Shown here piece by piece: positions 47,209 through 58,296 of a stretch of 64,000 nucleotides of DNA. The translations under genes and the position numbers were made by a program. Every line of letters starts with the position of its first letter. The stretch's first letter is position 1. The notes beneath the pieces are model-generated. The model had not been told where the DNA came from, did no database searches, and saw only the letters and a program-made list of their open reading frames with translations. The DNA is from Gammaproteobacteria bacterium (GTDB taxonomy: Bacteria; Pseudomonadota; Gammaproteobacteria; HTCC5015), in NCBI GenBank assembly GCA_026004975.1, contig BPKE01000001.1, forward strand, positions 747,788 to 811,787, in the 5' to 3' direction.

Positions 47209-49205
47209 GGCGCGGGCGGCTGCTGGCCGCCGCCCTGCTCGGCGCCGCCGCGGCGGCCGCCGACCCCTGGCCCGAGGTGGTGGTGAGCGCGGAACGCCGC
47301 GCGCGGCCGCAGGCCGACAGCGCCGCCGCGATCGGCCTGCGCCCGCCGCTGGCGCTCGAGCAAGGCGCGGACCACGTCGCCGCCGACCTGGACACCTTGC
47401 CGGGCGTCGACATCGAGCGGGGCGCCGGCCAGACCCACTTGACCGCCATCCGCAGCCCGGTCCTGAACGGCCCGGCCGGCGCCGGGGCGTTTCTGTATCT
47501 CGAGGACGAGGTGCCGCTGCGCAGCGCCGCGTTCGGCAACGTCAACGCCCTGCTCGAAGCGCAGGCGGAATTCGCCGAAACGATCGAAGTCCTGCGCGGC
47601 CCCGGCGGCGCCGCCCAAGGCGCCAACGCCCTGCACGGCCTGATCCATCTGCGCAGCCCGGATGCCCGCTTCGCGCAGGCGCGCTTCAGCCTCTGGACCG
47701 GCCCTTACCAACGCGTCCGCTCGACCGCGCTCGAACGCTGGGGTGACGGCGATGCGGCGACGCTGCTCGGCCTGCACCTCGGCCACGACGGCGGCTTCCG
47801 GCAGGACGCGGGTTACCGCCAGGAAAAGCTCCTGCTGCGCCGGGACGAGGCCCGCCAAAGCTGGAAGCTCGCCTGGCAGCGGCTGGACGAGCGCAGCGCG
47901 GGTTTCGTGATCGGCGAAGACGCCTACCGGGACCGCGCAAGGCTCACGGAGAACGACGCCGCCGGGGCGCTGCGCCGCGCCGACGCCCTGCGCGCCCAAT
48001 GGCTGCGACGCTTCGACACCGACCAGGGGCAGGCCCGCACGATCGTCTATCTGCGCCGCCAGCGCCAACACTTCACCCTGCACTGGCTGCCCGGCGACCC
48101 CGTGGAGGACCACCGCGTGGACGCCGTCGGCCTGCGCAGCGACTGGCGCGCCGAGACGGCCTGGGGCGCCGCCCAGGCCGGAGTGGACCTCGATCTCGCC
48201 CGCGGCACGTTGCGCGAATGGCAGGCCGCCCCGGCGATCTTCGGCTATCCGCAAGGCCTGCACTACGACTACCGGGTGGACACGCGCAGCCTGGCTCCCC
48301 ACCTGCGGCTGGAATGGCACCCCGCCCCGGCGCTGCGCCTGACCGCCGGCGCGCGCTGGGAAACACTCCTGTACGACTACGACAACCGTGCCACGGACGG
48401 CGTCGACGGGCGGCTGTTCCGCCCCTCCGACCGCCGCGACCGCTTCTCGGCCTTCACCCCGGAGCTGGCGCTGCTCTACCGGCCGGCGTCGGCGTGGACC
48501 GTCTGGCTGCGTGCGGCACGCGGCGCCCGGCCGCCGCAGGCCGCCGAACTCTACCGCCTGCAGGCCCACCAGCAGGGCTGGCCCGGCGCGGTGGAAACCC
48601 TCGACAGCCTCGAGGCGGGTCTGCGCTGGGGCGGCGCGCGGTGGCGGAGCGACCTGGTCGCCTACACGGCGCGCAAGGACGACCTGATTTTCCGCGACGC
48701 CGAAGGCGTCAACGTCACCGGCGCCGCCAGCGAACACCGCGGCCTGGAACTGGACCTGGCCGCCGCCCTCACCGGGACGCTGGAACTTGCGCTCGGCGCG
48801 AGCCGGGCACGCCACCGTTGGGCGTTCAGCCGCCGCTATGCCGATCCCGCCCTCGCCGGCGAAGCGATCCGCGCCGGCGACGACATCGATCACGCCCCAC
48901 GCCGCCTCGGCCACGCCGCCCTCACCTGGCGGCCCGGGCCGTGGACCGCCGTGCTCGCCTGGCGGCACGTGGGCCCGTACTTCATGGACGCCGCCAACCG
49001 CCACCGCTATCCCGGCCACGACCGCGTCGATCTCGTCCTGGCCCGCGCCCTGGCCGCCGGCTGGTCGCTGGCGTTGCGGGTCGAAAACGCCGGTGACGCA
49101 CGCTACGCCGAGCGCGCCGACTACGCTTTCGGTGACGCGCGTTACTTCCCCGGTGAGCCGCGCGGCGTCTATCTCGGCCTGAGCTGGAGGGCGGCGCCGC
49201 CCTGA
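47205..49205 (+). CDS. TonB-dependent receptor 3
   Basis: A 666-residue outer-membrane receptor with a short signal peptide ending about residue 18 (LLGAAAAAA) and TonB-box-like PEVVVSAERR. The plug contains LDTLPGVDIERG and IEVLRGPGGAAQGANALHG, closer to siderophore/vitamin or general OM receptors than to the two large carbohydrate receptors upstream in the window. The GTG start at 47205 overlaps the dgkA stop (GTGA), so it may be translated by coupling. The 3' end overlaps a convergent hydrolase gene by 37 bases. The ligand is not predictable. Confidence 0.85.
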   Translation: MRRGRLLAAALLGAAAAAADPWPEVVVSAERRARPQADSAAAIGLRPPLALEQGADHVAADLDTLPGVDIERGAGQTHLTAIRSPVLNGPAGAGAFLYLEDEVPLRSAAFGNVNALLEAQAEFAETIEVLRGPGGAAQGANALHGLIHLRSPDARFAQARFSLWTGPYQRVRSTALERWGDGDAATLLGLHLGHDGGFRQDAGYRQEKLLLRRDEARQSWKLAWQRLDERSAGFVIGEDAYRDRARLTENDAAGALRRADALRAQWLRRFDTDQGQARTIVYLRRQRQHFTLHWLPGDPVEDHRVDAVGLRSDWRAETAWGAAQAGVDLDLARGTLREWQAAPAIFGYPQGLHYDYRVDTRSLAPHLRLEWHPAPALRLTAGARWETLLYDYDNRATDGVDGRLFRPSDRRDRFSAFTPELALLYRPASAWTVWLRAARGARPPQAAELYRLQAHQQGWPGAVETLDSLEAGLRWGGARWRSDLVAYTARKDDLIFRDAEGVNVTGAASEHRGLELDLAAALTGTLELALGASRARHRWAFSRRYADPALAGEAIRAGDDIDHAPRRLGHAALTWRPGPWTAVLAWRHVGPYFMDAANRHRYPGHDRVDLVLARALAAGWSLALRVENAGDARYAERADYAFGDARYFPGEPRGVYLGLSWRAAPP

Positions 49206-49933
49206 CGGCCGCCGGGGGCCGGTTCGGCGGCGCCGGCCTCGTCCCAGTGCAGGAAATTGAGGATCGCGTCCGCGCAGGCGCGCGGGTGGGTCTGCAACAC
49301 CAGATGCGGGCCGTCGACCGCTTTCAGGGCGATCTGCGGCAAGCCCTCGAACAATTCCTCGCGCAGGCGGGCCGACACCAGCTTGTCGCGCTTGGCCCGG
49401 ATGTACAGCACCGGTGCGGCGATCCGCGACAGATCGGGCGGGTTGTCCAGACCGGCCACCAGGTGCACCCGCGCCCGGACCATGGCGGCGCTCACCCACT
49501 GCTGCGCCTCGCGCACCAACTCGCAGACCCGCGGCGGCACGTCGTCGCGGTCGCAACACCGGTTGAGCAACAAGGTTTCCAAGGCGTTGTCGCCGAGGAA
49601 ACTGTCCGCCACCCAGCGCCCCAGCCAGTTGCCGAAGGGATTGCGGGCGAAGCCGACCACCAGGATGGCGGCACGGAACCGCGCCGGCTGGCGCGCCATC
49701 AGGTGCAGGGCGATCGGCGTCGAGAACGACTCGGCGAGCAGAATCACGTTGCGCGGCGGCAACTGCGCCGACACCGAGGCGAGGTGATCCTCCAGCGTCA
49801 GCTCGTCCTCGTAGCACAAGCTGGTCGTCCGGCAGCGGTAACCGAAAGCCTCGGTCAGCGGCCGGAACAACAAGCCCGTGCCATCGAAGCCGGGCAGCAT
49901 GTGGATGTGCGGCAAACCGGGATCGCGCCTCAT
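49169..49933 (-). CDS. Alpha/beta hydrolase with atypical nucleophile elbow
   Basis: A 254-residue alpha/beta-fold hydrolase. The oxyanion region is HMLPGFDGTGLLF and the nucleophile elbow is AESFS, with Ser69 in place of the usual GxSxG. A conserved VLYIRAKRDKLV strand carries a probable acid Asp, and the C-terminal His is in DGPHLVLQTHP. No signal peptide is visible, so it is probably cytoplasmic. It is convergent with and overlaps receptor 3 by 37 bases. Substrate unknown. Confidence 0.75.
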   Translation of the reverse strand: MRRDPGLPHIHMLPGFDGTGLLFRPLTEAFGYRCRTTSLCYEDELTLEDHLASVSAQLPPRNVILLAESFSTPIALHLMARQPARFRAAILVVGFARNPFGNWLGRWVADSFLGDNALETLLLNRCCDRDDVPPRVCELVREAQQWVSAAMVRARVHLVAGLDNPPDLSRIAAPVLYIRAKRDKLVSARLREELFEGLPQIALKAVDGPHLVLQTHPRACADAILNFLHWDEAGAAEPAPGGRQGGAALQLRPR

Positions 49934-50067
49934 GGCGGCCTCGCCTGCGCCGGCGGCGGGGTTCCCGGACTATCGGCACGGCGCGCGCGCCGTTTAGCCG
50001 CCGCTCAACCCGGCGCCGCCGCGGCCGCTACGAGGCATCGGCCCGCCCGTCTCGGAGGTTCGTGTCG

Positions 50068-51192
50068 ATGCGTCTGCCCCGGCTCCTCGTGCTCGCCTTG
50101 TCGATCGCCGCGGTGCCGCCCGTCGCGGCCCTGGAGGTCGCCCTGCTGGTGCCGGATCCCCCGGGCGCCAATCCCTTCTGGGACCGCACCGTCGCCGCCG
50201 CGCGCGCCGCCGCCGCCGACCTGGACGTCGATTTGCGGGTCGTCCACTCCAAGGGCAACAGCTACTCGATCCGCAAGGACGGACTGGCGCTGCTGGACAA
50301 AGACCCGCCACAAGCCCTGCTCACCGGCTACTGGTACGGCGCCACCGACGACATCCTCGAAGCGGCCGACGCGCGCGGCGTGCGCAGCCTCGTCTTCAAC
50401 TCGCCGGTCGCCGGCGAGGCGCGGCGCCGCCTGGGCGACCCGCGCGGGCGACTGCGCCACTGGCTGGGCCAGATCAGCCCCGACGAGACCCGGGCGGGGG
50501 CCCAGCTGCTCGACCGCCTGCTCGCCGGCGCCGAGGCACGCGGCTGGGCGCCGCCGCTGCGCCTGCTGCTGCTCGGCGGCAAGACCCGCAACAACGCCAA
50601 CGACCTGCGCGAGGCCGGCCTGGATCGGGTGCTCAAGCGGCACCCGGAGCTGCGCCTGCAACGGCGGCTGTACGCCGGTTGGTCCGAGCCTTTGGCCTTC
50701 GACGCGCTGAACAGCTGGCTGGACGAAGGCAACGCCGTGCAGATCATCTGGTCCAGCGGCGACACCATGCTCGTCGGCGCCCTGCGGGCGCTGGCCCAGC
50801 ACGATCTCGAGGCCGGGCGGGACGTGCTGCTCGGCGGCTTCGGCTGGGATCCGGCGGCGCTGGACGCCGTGGCCGAGGGCCACATCGAGGCGCTGGCCGG
50901 CGGCCACTTCCTGGAGGCCGCCTGGGCGCTGGTGTTGCTGCACGATTACTTCGCCGGCGCGGATTTCGCCGAAACCCTCGGACGCGAGGTGCTCACCGAA
51001 TACCACTTCGTCACGGCCGACGAGGCCCGGCGGCTCGCCACGCGGCTGCGGGCGGGCGGCTTCGACGACATCGACTTCACGCGCTTGAGCGCCGTGCACA
51101 ACCCGGCGCTCGGGCGGCCGCACTGGCCGCTGGGCGAGATCCTCGAGCGCTGGCTCGCCGAGCCCGCGCCGGCGGACGGCGCGTCCCCCTGA
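50068..51192 (+). CDS. Periplasmic sugar-binding-like protein without an adjacent transporter
   Basis: A 374-residue exported protein with a signal peptide about 1-19 (ending PPVAA) and a type I periplasmic-binding fold (PF13407-like). Its start EVALLVPDPPGANPFWDRT and later IIWSSGDTMLVGALRAL match the Peripla_BP_4 layout. The ATG at 50068 is 9 bases after GGAGG; an in-frame GTG at 50062 is less likely. No ABC permease, ATPase or histidine kinase is encoded beside it, so it may be a sensor partner or serve a transporter elsewhere. Confidence 0.75.
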   Translation: MRLPRLLVLALSIAAVPPVAALEVALLVPDPPGANPFWDRTVAAARAAAADLDVDLRVVHSKGNSYSIRKDGLALLDKDPPQALLTGYWYGATDDILEAADARGVRSLVFNSPVAGEARRRLGDPRGRLRHWLGQISPDETRAGAQLLDRLLAGAEARGWAPPLRLLLLGGKTRNNANDLREAGLDRVLKRHPELRLQRRLYAGWSEPLAFDALNSWLDEGNAVQIIWSSGDTMLVGALRALAQHDLEAGRDVLLGGFGWDPAALDAVAEGHIEALAGGHFLEAAWALVLLHDYFAGADFAETLGREVLTEYHFVTADEARRLATRLRAGGFDDIDFTRLSAVHNPALGRPHWPLGEILERWLAEPAPADGASP

Positions 51193-51202
51193 AGCCGGCC
51201 GC

Positions 51203-51233
51203 AAAAAGCCCCGCGCCGGCACCGGCGCGGGGC
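51203..51233 (-). terminator. Bidirectional terminator between convergent genes
   Basis: Stem GCCCCGCGCCGG / CCGGCGCGGGGC (51208-51233) with a 2-base centre. A5 at 51203-51207 gives U5 for minus-strand transcripts; + strand RNA has GGUUU after the stem. It lies between the stops of the binding-protein gene (+) and the small secreted protein gene (-). Confidence 0.75.
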
Positions 51234-51264
51234 GGTTTCGCGCGGCGCTCGCCCGGCGCCGCCG

Positions 51265-51726
51265 TCAGTCGGCGCTCGTGCCGGAGGGCGACGGGCCCAC
51301 GTCCGGGCCGGGCGTCGGCCCTTTCAGTTTCCTTTCCAGCGCCGGCCCCTTCTTGATCTCGACCTTGCATCCGCTGATGCGGAAACGGGCCGGGTTGCCG
51401 GGGCCGGCCTGGTAAGCGCCGCCCTGCGCTTGCGGGGGGAAGAAATCGCAGTTGACCGGGCCGTAGAACTTGCCGCTGTAGGGTTGCTTGAGCTGGGGAC
51501 AATGCTGATTCTTGAATGTGTTGCTCCAGGTCTGGATGTTGCCGCCGGCCTGGTTTTGCAAGAACGCGTTCCAATCGCCGCTCTTGTCCTCCCAGTGCTC
51601 GAAGGCCACCTTGTTGCCGGGGCACTGGTAGGCCGCGGCGGACTGGGCGGCGAGGGCGAGGGCGGCGGCCACGCAGGCCGTCAGCAGACGACAAGCGTTG
51701 GCGCGCTGTGATTTGGCGTGGCTCAT
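51265..51726 (-). CDS. Small secreted protein of unknown function
   Basis: A 153-residue exported protein. Signal peptide about 1-32 (ending QSAAA), then a mature domain beginning YQCPGNKVAFEHWEDKSGDW with four Cys (in QCPG, QHCPQ, NCDFF and SGCKVE), which could form two disulfides. The end is Lys/Pro/Gly-rich and probably disordered. AAGGAG lies before the ATG at 51726. I do not recognise the family; the mature domain looks like a small globular periplasmic or extracellular protein. Confidence 0.65.
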   Translation of the reverse strand: MSHAKSQRANACRLLTACVAAALALAAQSAAAYQCPGNKVAFEHWEDKSGDWNAFLQNQAGGNIQTWSNTFKNQHCPQLKQPYSGKFYGPVNCDFFPPQAQGGAYQAGPGNPARFRISGCKVEIKKGPALERKLKGPTPGPDVGPSPSGTSAD

Positions 51727-51846
51727 GGACGTCTCCTTCTTCTTTGGGATGATTGCGATGCGCGGGGGACCCGCAACCCTTGGGTCGCGCCGGGGGCGGC
51801 GGCGGTTCAAACGAGGCCCCGCCTGCCGGAGCGCTCGCTGCGAGCA

Positions 51847-51872
51847 TAAAAATGCCCCGCCGGAAGGCGGGG
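51847..51872 (-). terminator. Terminator downstream of groEL
   Basis: Stem GCCCCGCC / GGCGGGGC (51853-51872) with loop GGAA, followed in minus-strand RNA by AUUUUU. It lies about 50 bases after the groEL stop codon. Confidence 0.7.
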
Positions 51873-51922
51873 CGGGAGGAGATGGCGGGCCGCCGGGGGA
51901 CGGCCCGCCGGGGAGGCCTCGA

Positions 51923-53888
<1,966 letters not shown>

Positions 53889-53937
53889 CGCTCGTCTCTC
53901 CATAAATGCGGTGTGGAATGAAGCCTTTGCGCCGGGC

Positions 53938-53964
53938 TTAGCACTCTCCCCAGGCGAGTGCTAA
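53938..53964 (-). promoter_or_regulatory. CIRCE element (HrcA operator)
   Basis: A perfect TTAGCACTC-N9-GAGTGCTAA inverted repeat at 53938-53964. CIRCE is bound by the heat-shock repressor HrcA, which GroEL keeps active. The element overlaps the -10 box of the groES promoter, so binding would block initiation. It predicts an hrcA gene elsewhere in this genome. Confidence 0.96.
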
Positions 53965-53991
53965 ATATAGTTTCGCGCTCCCGAAAATCAA
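53964..53991 (-). promoter_or_regulatory. Sigma70-type promoter of groESL
   Basis: On the minus strand TTGATT (53986-53991), a 16-base spacer and TATATT (53964-53969). The -10 box overlaps the upstream edge of CIRCE. I see no clear sigma32-type -35 (CTTGAA), in keeping with HrcA control. Confidence 0.7.
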
Positions 53992-54037
53992 GGGGGCCGG
54001 GGGCCCGGCGCGCCCTGTATGGGGGCGGCCGGGCCGC

Positions 54038-54065
54038 TTTACAAGGGGGGTGCGGCGGCTAGAAT
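54038..54065 (+). promoter_or_regulatory. Probable cutA promoter
   Basis: TTTACA (54038-54043), a 16-base spacer and TAGAAT (54060-54065) lie 31 bases before the cutA ATG. Confidence 0.55.
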
Positions 54066-54096
54066 GGCCGCCGGTTCCCGCAGCGAAGGCCCGCCG

Positions 54097-54420
54097 ATGA
54101 GCGACGTGTTGCTGGTCATGACCACCTTGCCCGAGGCCGAGGCCGCCGAGGCGCTGGCGCGGCGGCTGATCGAGGCCAAGCTCGCCGCCTGCGTCAACGT
54201 CCTGCCGGCGATGATGAGCGTCTACCCCTGGAAGGGCGCGGTCGAGTGCGGGCGCGAGCACCTGCTGCTGATCAAGACCCGGCGCGAGACCTGGCCGGCG
54301 CTGCGCGAGCGCATCGCCCGCGAACACCCCTACGAGCTGCCCGAGATCATCGCCCTGCCGGTGGCCGACGGCCTGCCGGCCTACCTCGACTGGGTCCGTG
54401 AAGAGAGCCGCGGCCCGTGA
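54097..54420 (+). CDS. cutA: Divalent cation tolerance protein CutA
   Basis: A 107-residue trimeric cytoplasmic protein of the PII-like CutA family. It has LPEAEAAEALARRLIEAKLAACVN, the core SVYPWKGAVE, and ELPEIIALPV, all diagnostic. Its molecular function is still uncertain, though linked to copper tolerance in E. coli. The ATG at 54097 is preferred over an upstream frame extension. It overlaps the thioredoxin-like gene by four bases. Confidence 0.94.
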   Translation: MSDVLLVMTTLPEAEAAEALARRLIEAKLAACVNVLPAMMSVYPWKGAVECGREHLLLIKTRRETWPALRERIAREHPYELPEIIALPVADGLPAYLDWVREESRGP

Positions 54421-55016
54421 GCCGACGGCACGCCTTGGGCCTCGGGCTGCTGTTCGCGCTGGCCGCGCTGGCCGGCCACAGCCTGTGGCGACTGCAACAC
54501 GCGCCCACGGCGGGTGCGGCCGAGCCGGAACTGCGCATCGGCCGGCCGCACCCGCCGCTGCGGCTGGCCGACCTCGACGGTCGGCCGCGCGACATCGAGG
54601 AGTGGGCCGGTCGGCTGCGGCTGGTCAATTTCTGGGCCAGTTGGTGTCCGCCCTGCCGTGAGGAGCTGCCGCTGCTGGCGCGCTGGCAGCGCGAGTACGG
54701 CCCGGCCGGCCTGACGGTGATCGGCGTCGCCCTGGACCGCCCGGAAGCGGTGGCCGCCGCGGCGGCGCGCTACGGCCTCGACTATCCCCTGCTGTGGGGC
54801 GAGGCCGACGCCGACGCGGCCCTGCGCGCCTGGGGCAACCGCCTCGGCACGCTGCCGTACACGGTCGTGGTGGACGGCGCCGGCCGCGTGCGGGCGGTGC
54901 AGGACCGCCGCGCCCTGCGCGAGAGCGACGCGCGCGAGCTGATCGAACCCTTTTTGCCGGGCACCGGGGAATCGCCGCGAACTGCCGGCGAACGGCCGCG
55001 ATCGGACGGGAACTGA
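54417..55016 (+). CDS. TlpA-like thiol:disulfide oxidoreductase
   Basis: A 199-residue exported or membrane-anchored thioredoxin-fold protein. The hydrophobic N-terminus (residues about 7-22) is a signal anchor, followed by the AhpC/TSA-Redoxin fold with active site WASWCPPC (Cys77 and Cys80) and cis-Pro region GTLPYTVVVDGAGRV. It probably reduces periplasmic disulfides, as TlpA/ResA proteins do. The GTG start at 54417 overlaps the cutA stop. In related bacteria cutA is often next to dsbD, but no dsbD is seen here. Confidence 0.85.
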   Translation: MSRRHALGLGLLFALAALAGHSLWRLQHAPTAGAAEPELRIGRPHPPLRLADLDGRPRDIEEWAGRLRLVNFWASWCPPCREELPLLARWQREYGPAGLTVIGVALDRPEAVAAAAARYGLDYPLLWGEADADAALRAWGNRLGTLPYTVVVDGAGRVRAVQDRRALRESDARELIEPFLPGTGESPRTAGERPRSDGN

Positions 55017-55039
55017 AGGCAAACCGCCCGTCCGCCCGC

Positions 55040-55068
55040 TGGACAGGCGCCGCGCCCTCCGGCACAAT
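55040..55068 (+). promoter_or_regulatory. Probable promoter of the aroQ-accB-accC-prmA operon
   Basis: TGGACA (55040-55045), a 17-base spacer and CACAAT (55063-55068) lie 47 bases before the aroQ ATG. Confidence 0.45.
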
Positions 55069-55115
55069 CCGGGCGAGTTTCGACCCCTTCTGGTGCATCG
55101 CAGGCGGCGCGACCC

Positions 55116-55592
55116 ATGGCGGACATCCTGGTGCTGCACGGCCCCAACCTGAACCTGCTCGGCCGGCGCGAACCCCAGCATTACGGCCACGACACGCTGG
55201 CGGCCATCGACCAGCGCCTGGCGGCGCTGGCCGCGGCACACGGCCACCGCCTGCGCAGCCTTCAGAGCAACGCCGAGCACGAACTGGTCGAGGCGGTGCA
55301 GCGCGCCGGCGAGGACGGCACGGCCTTCATCGTCATCAACCCGGCCGCCTACACCCACAGCTCCATCGCCCTGCGCGACGCCTTCGCGGCCGTCGGCCTG
55401 CCCTTCATCGAGGTGCACCTGTCGAACATCCACGCCCGCGAGCCCTTCCGCCGCCGTTCCTATCTGGCCGATCTCGCCTGCGGCGTGATCAGCGGCCTGG
55501 GCCCCAAGGGTTACGAACTGGCCGTGCTGGCGGCCATCGACCATCTCGCCCAACGAACCCCCGACCGAGGAGCCCGTCGTGGACATTCGTAA
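55116..55592 (+). CDS. aroQ: Type II 3-dehydroquinate dehydratase
   Basis: A 158-residue dodecameric enzyme of the shikimate pathway. It has [20 protein letters not shown] with the catalytic Arg and Tyr region, [28 protein letters not shown], and [18 protein letters not shown] with the catalytic His. Its end overlaps accB by 14 bases; the aroQ-accBC order is common in proteobacteria. Confidence 0.95.
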   Translation: MADILVLHGPNLNLLGRREPQHYGHDTLAAIDQRLAALAAAHGHRLRSLQSNAEHELVEAVQRAGEDGTAFIVINPAAYTHSSIALRDAFAAVGLPFIEVHLSNIHAREPFRRRSYLADLACGVISGLGPKGYELAVLAAIDHLAQRTPDRGARRGHS

Positions 55593-56034
55593 GATCAAGA
55601 AGCTGATCGAACTGCTCGAAGAATCCGGCATCAGCGAACTGGAAGTGCGGCAGGGCGAAGAATCCGTGCGCATCGCCCGCTTCGCCGCGGCCGCCCCGGC
55701 CGCGGTGGCGGCGCCGGCGGTCCAGGCCGCCCCACCGCCCCCCACCGAGGCCCCGGCCGCCGGCGAAAGCGAGGCGGCCGGCGCGGACGCGCTGCCCCCG
55801 GGCCACGTCATCACCTCGCCGATGGTCGGCACGTATTACGAAGCGCCGTCGCCCGGTGCGCCGCCCTTCGTCAAGCTCGGCCAGCGGGTCAGCGCCGGCC
55901 AGACCCTGTGCATCATCGAGGCGATGAAGATCCTCAACCAGATCGAGTCGGACGTGGACGGCGAGGTCAAGGCCATCCTCTGCCAGAACGGCGACCCCGT
56001 CGAGTACGGCCAGCCCCTGTTCGTCATCGGTTGA
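55579..56034 (+). CDS. accB: Biotin carboxyl carrier protein of acetyl-CoA carboxylase
   Basis: A 151-residue carrier protein. The N-terminal domain ([20 protein letters not shown]) is followed by an Ala/Pro-rich linker (about 36-72) and the biotinyl domain, with biotinylated Lys117 in [12 protein letters not shown] and the protruding thumb region [14 protein letters not shown]. It starts with GTG at 55579 inside aroQ. Confidence 0.96.
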   Translation: MDIRKIKKLIELLEESGISELEVRQGEESVRIARFAAAAPAAVAAPAVQAAPPPPTEAPAAGESEAAGADALPPGHVITSPMVGTYYEAPSPGAPPFVKLGQRVSAGQTLCIIEAMKILNQIESDVDGEVKAILCQNGDPVEYGQPLFVIG

Positions 56035-56041
56035 GGCGGCC

Positions 56042-57391
56042 ATGATCGAAAAAGTCCTGATCGCCAACCGCGGCGAGATCGCCCTGCGCATCCTGCGCGC
56101 CTGCCGCGAGCTCGGCATCCGCACGGTGGCGGTGTACTCGACCGCCGACCGCGACCTGAAACACGTGCGGCTGGCCGACGAGTCGGTGTGCATCGGCCCC
56201 CCGAGCCCGGCCGACAGCTATCTGAACATCCCCGCCATCATCAGCGCCGCGGAGGTGACCGACGCCGATGCCATCCACCCGGGCTACGGGTTCCTGTCCG
56301 AAAACGCCCACTTCGCCGAATGCGTCGAGAACAGCGGCTTTATTTTCATCGGCCCGACGCCGGACGTGATCCGCGTGATGGGCGACAAGGTCGCGGCGAT
56401 CCGCGAGATGAAGGCCGCCGGGGTGCCCTGCGTGCCCGGCTCGGACGGGCCGCTGGGCGACGACGAGCGCGAGAACCTGCGCCTGGCCCGCGACATCGGC
56501 TACCCGGTGATGATCAAGGCGGCCGGCGGCGGCGGCGGCCGCGGCATGCGCGTCGTCCACCACGAGCGCAACCTGCTCGAGGCGATCGCCACCACCCGCG
56601 CCGAGGCCAAGGCCGCTTTCGGCAACGACCAGGTGTACATGGAGAAATTCCTCGACGACCCGCGACACATCGAGATCCAGGTGCTGGCCGACCGGCACGG
56701 CCATGTCATCCACCTGGGTGAACGCGACTGCTCCATCCAGCGCCGCCACCAGAAAGTGATCGAGGAATCGCCCGCACCCGGTCTCGGCGAAAAGCAACGC
56801 GGCAAGATCGGCCAGCGCTGCGTCGAGGCCTGCAAGCGCATCGGTTACCGCAGCGCCGGCACTTTCGAGTTCCTCTACCAGGACGGGCAGTTCTACTTCA
56901 TCGAGATGAACACCCGCGTCCAGGTCGAGCACCCCGTGACCGAAATGGTCACCGGGGTGGACATCGTCAAATGGCAGATCCGCATCGCCGCCGGAGAGCG
57001 GCTCGCCGTCGAACAGAAGGACGTCGAGTGGCGCGGCCACGCCATCGAATGCCGCATCAACGCCGAAGACCCCGAGACCTTCCTGCCGGCGCCGGGCACG
57101 ATCACGCGCTACCACGCGCCGGGCGGACCCGGCGTGCGCATGGATTCGCACATCTATGCCGGTTACAAGGTGCCGCCCTACTACGACTCGATGATCGGCA
57201 AGCTGATCGTCCATGCCGAGGACCGCGACACCGCCATCGCCCGCATGCAGGGCGCCCTCAGCGAACTGGTGATCGACGGCATCAAGACCAACATCGCGCT
57301 GCACCAGCGCATCCTGGACGACGCCGGCTTCCGGCGCGGCGGCGTGAACATCCACTACTTGGAAAAAACCCTGCTCAACCGCCGCTCGTGA
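56042..57391 (+). CDS. accC: Biotin carboxylase subunit of acetyl-CoA carboxylase
   Basis: A 449-residue ATP-grasp enzyme (same length as E. coli AccC) that carboxylates biotin on AccB. It contains [19 protein letters not shown], the glycine-rich loop [12 protein letters not shown], and [18 protein letters not shown] with catalytic residues. It lies 7 bases after accB and overlaps prmA by four bases. Confidence 0.97.
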   Translation: MIEKVLIANRGEIALRILRACRELGIRTVAVYSTADRDLKHVRLADESVCIGPPSPADSYLNIPAIISAAEVTDADAIHPGYGFLSENAHFAECVENSGFIFIGPTPDVIRVMGDKVAAIREMKAAGVPCVPGSDGPLGDDERENLRLARDIGYPVMIKAAGGGGGRGMRVVHHERNLLEAIATTRAEAKAAFGNDQVYMEKFLDDPRHIEIQVLADRHGHVIHLGERDCSIQRRHQKVIEESPAPGLGEKQRGKIGQRCVEACKRIGYRSAGTFEFLYQDGQFYFIEMNTRVQVEHPVTEMVTGVDIVKWQIRIAAGERLAVEQKDVEWRGHAIECRINAEDPETFLPAPGTITRYHAPGGPGVRMDSHIYAGYKVPPYYDSMIGKLIVHAEDRDTAIARMQGALSELVIDGIKTNIALHQRILDDAGFRRGGVNIHYLEKTLLNRRS

Positions 57392-58290
57392 GCACCGAGA
57401 CCGCCGGCGGCTGGCTGCGCGCCACGGTGGTGCTGCCGCGCGAGCACCTGCCCGCCGCCGAGGCGCTGCTGGAAACCCTCGGCGCGCTGGCGCTCACCGT
57501 GCGCGACGCCGGCGACGACCCGGTTTTCGAACCGCCGCCGGGCCAGACGCCGCTGTGGGCCGCCTGCCGGCTCGACGCCCTGTTCCCCGCCGCGGCCGAC
57601 GGCCCCGCCCAGCGCCGCGCCTTGCGCCGCGCGCTGGCGGCCGTCGGCTGCCCGACCGTGCGTTTTTTGCGCCTGGCCGAACGCGACTGGGCGCGGCTGT
57701 GGATGAAGCACTTCAAGCCGATGCGCTTCGGTTCGCGCCTGTGCATCTGCCCCTCGCACCGCCGCCCGCCCGCCAACGCCGACATCGTGCTGCGCCTGGA
57801 CCCGGGCCTGGCCTTCGGCACCGGCGCGCACCCGAGCACCGCCTTGTGCCTGGAGTGGCTGGACGCCCACGCCGCCGCGCTGGCCGGCGCGCGGGTGCTC
57901 GACTACGGCTGCGGCTCGGGGGTGCTGGCGCTGGCCGCCGCGGCGCTGGGCGCAACACGCGTGTGCGCGGTGGACGTCGACCCCCAGGCCCTGGCGGCGA
58001 CCGCAGCCAACGCCGCGGCCAACGGCCTGGCAGAGGCCGTCGAGATCCACGCCGCCGGCGCCGAGCCCGCGGGGCCCTACACGCTCGTCGTGGCCAACAT
58101 CGTCAGCGGCGTGCTGATCGAACTCGCCCCGACGCTGACGGCGCGCCTCGCGCCCGGCGGCACCCTGCTGCTGGCCGGGGTGCTCTCCGAGCAGATCGAA
58201 GCGGTGTGCGCCGCCTACCGGCCGCAGCTGCGCCTGGCGCACCTGGCCGCGCGCGGCCCCTGGTGCCTGCTCGGCGGCCGGGCGCCCTGA
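57388..58290 (+). CDS. prmA: Ribosomal protein L11 methyltransferase
   Basis: A 300-residue SAM-dependent methyltransferase that trimethylates ribosomal protein L11. An N-terminal substrate domain ([20 protein letters not shown]) is followed by [25 protein letters not shown] motif [14 protein letters not shown], and [12 protein letters not shown] (NxxxxxL/I-type post-I region). The start is GTG at 57388. The accBC-prmA linkage is standard in gammaproteobacteria. Confidence 0.95.
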   Translation: MSTETAGGWLRATVVLPREHLPAAEALLETLGALALTVRDAGDDPVFEPPPGQTPLWAACRLDALFPAAADGPAQRRALRRALAAVGCPTVRFLRLAERDWARLWMKHFKPMRFGSRLCICPSHRRPPANADIVLRLDPGLAFGTGAHPSTALCLEWLDAHAAALAGARVLDYGCGSGVLALAAAALGATRVCAVDVDPQALAATAANAAANGLAEAVEIHAAGAEPAGPYTLVVANIVSGVLIELAPTLTARLAPGGTLLLAGVLSEQIEAVCAAYRPQLRLAHLAARGPWCLLGGRAP

Positions 58291-58296
58291 GCGCGC

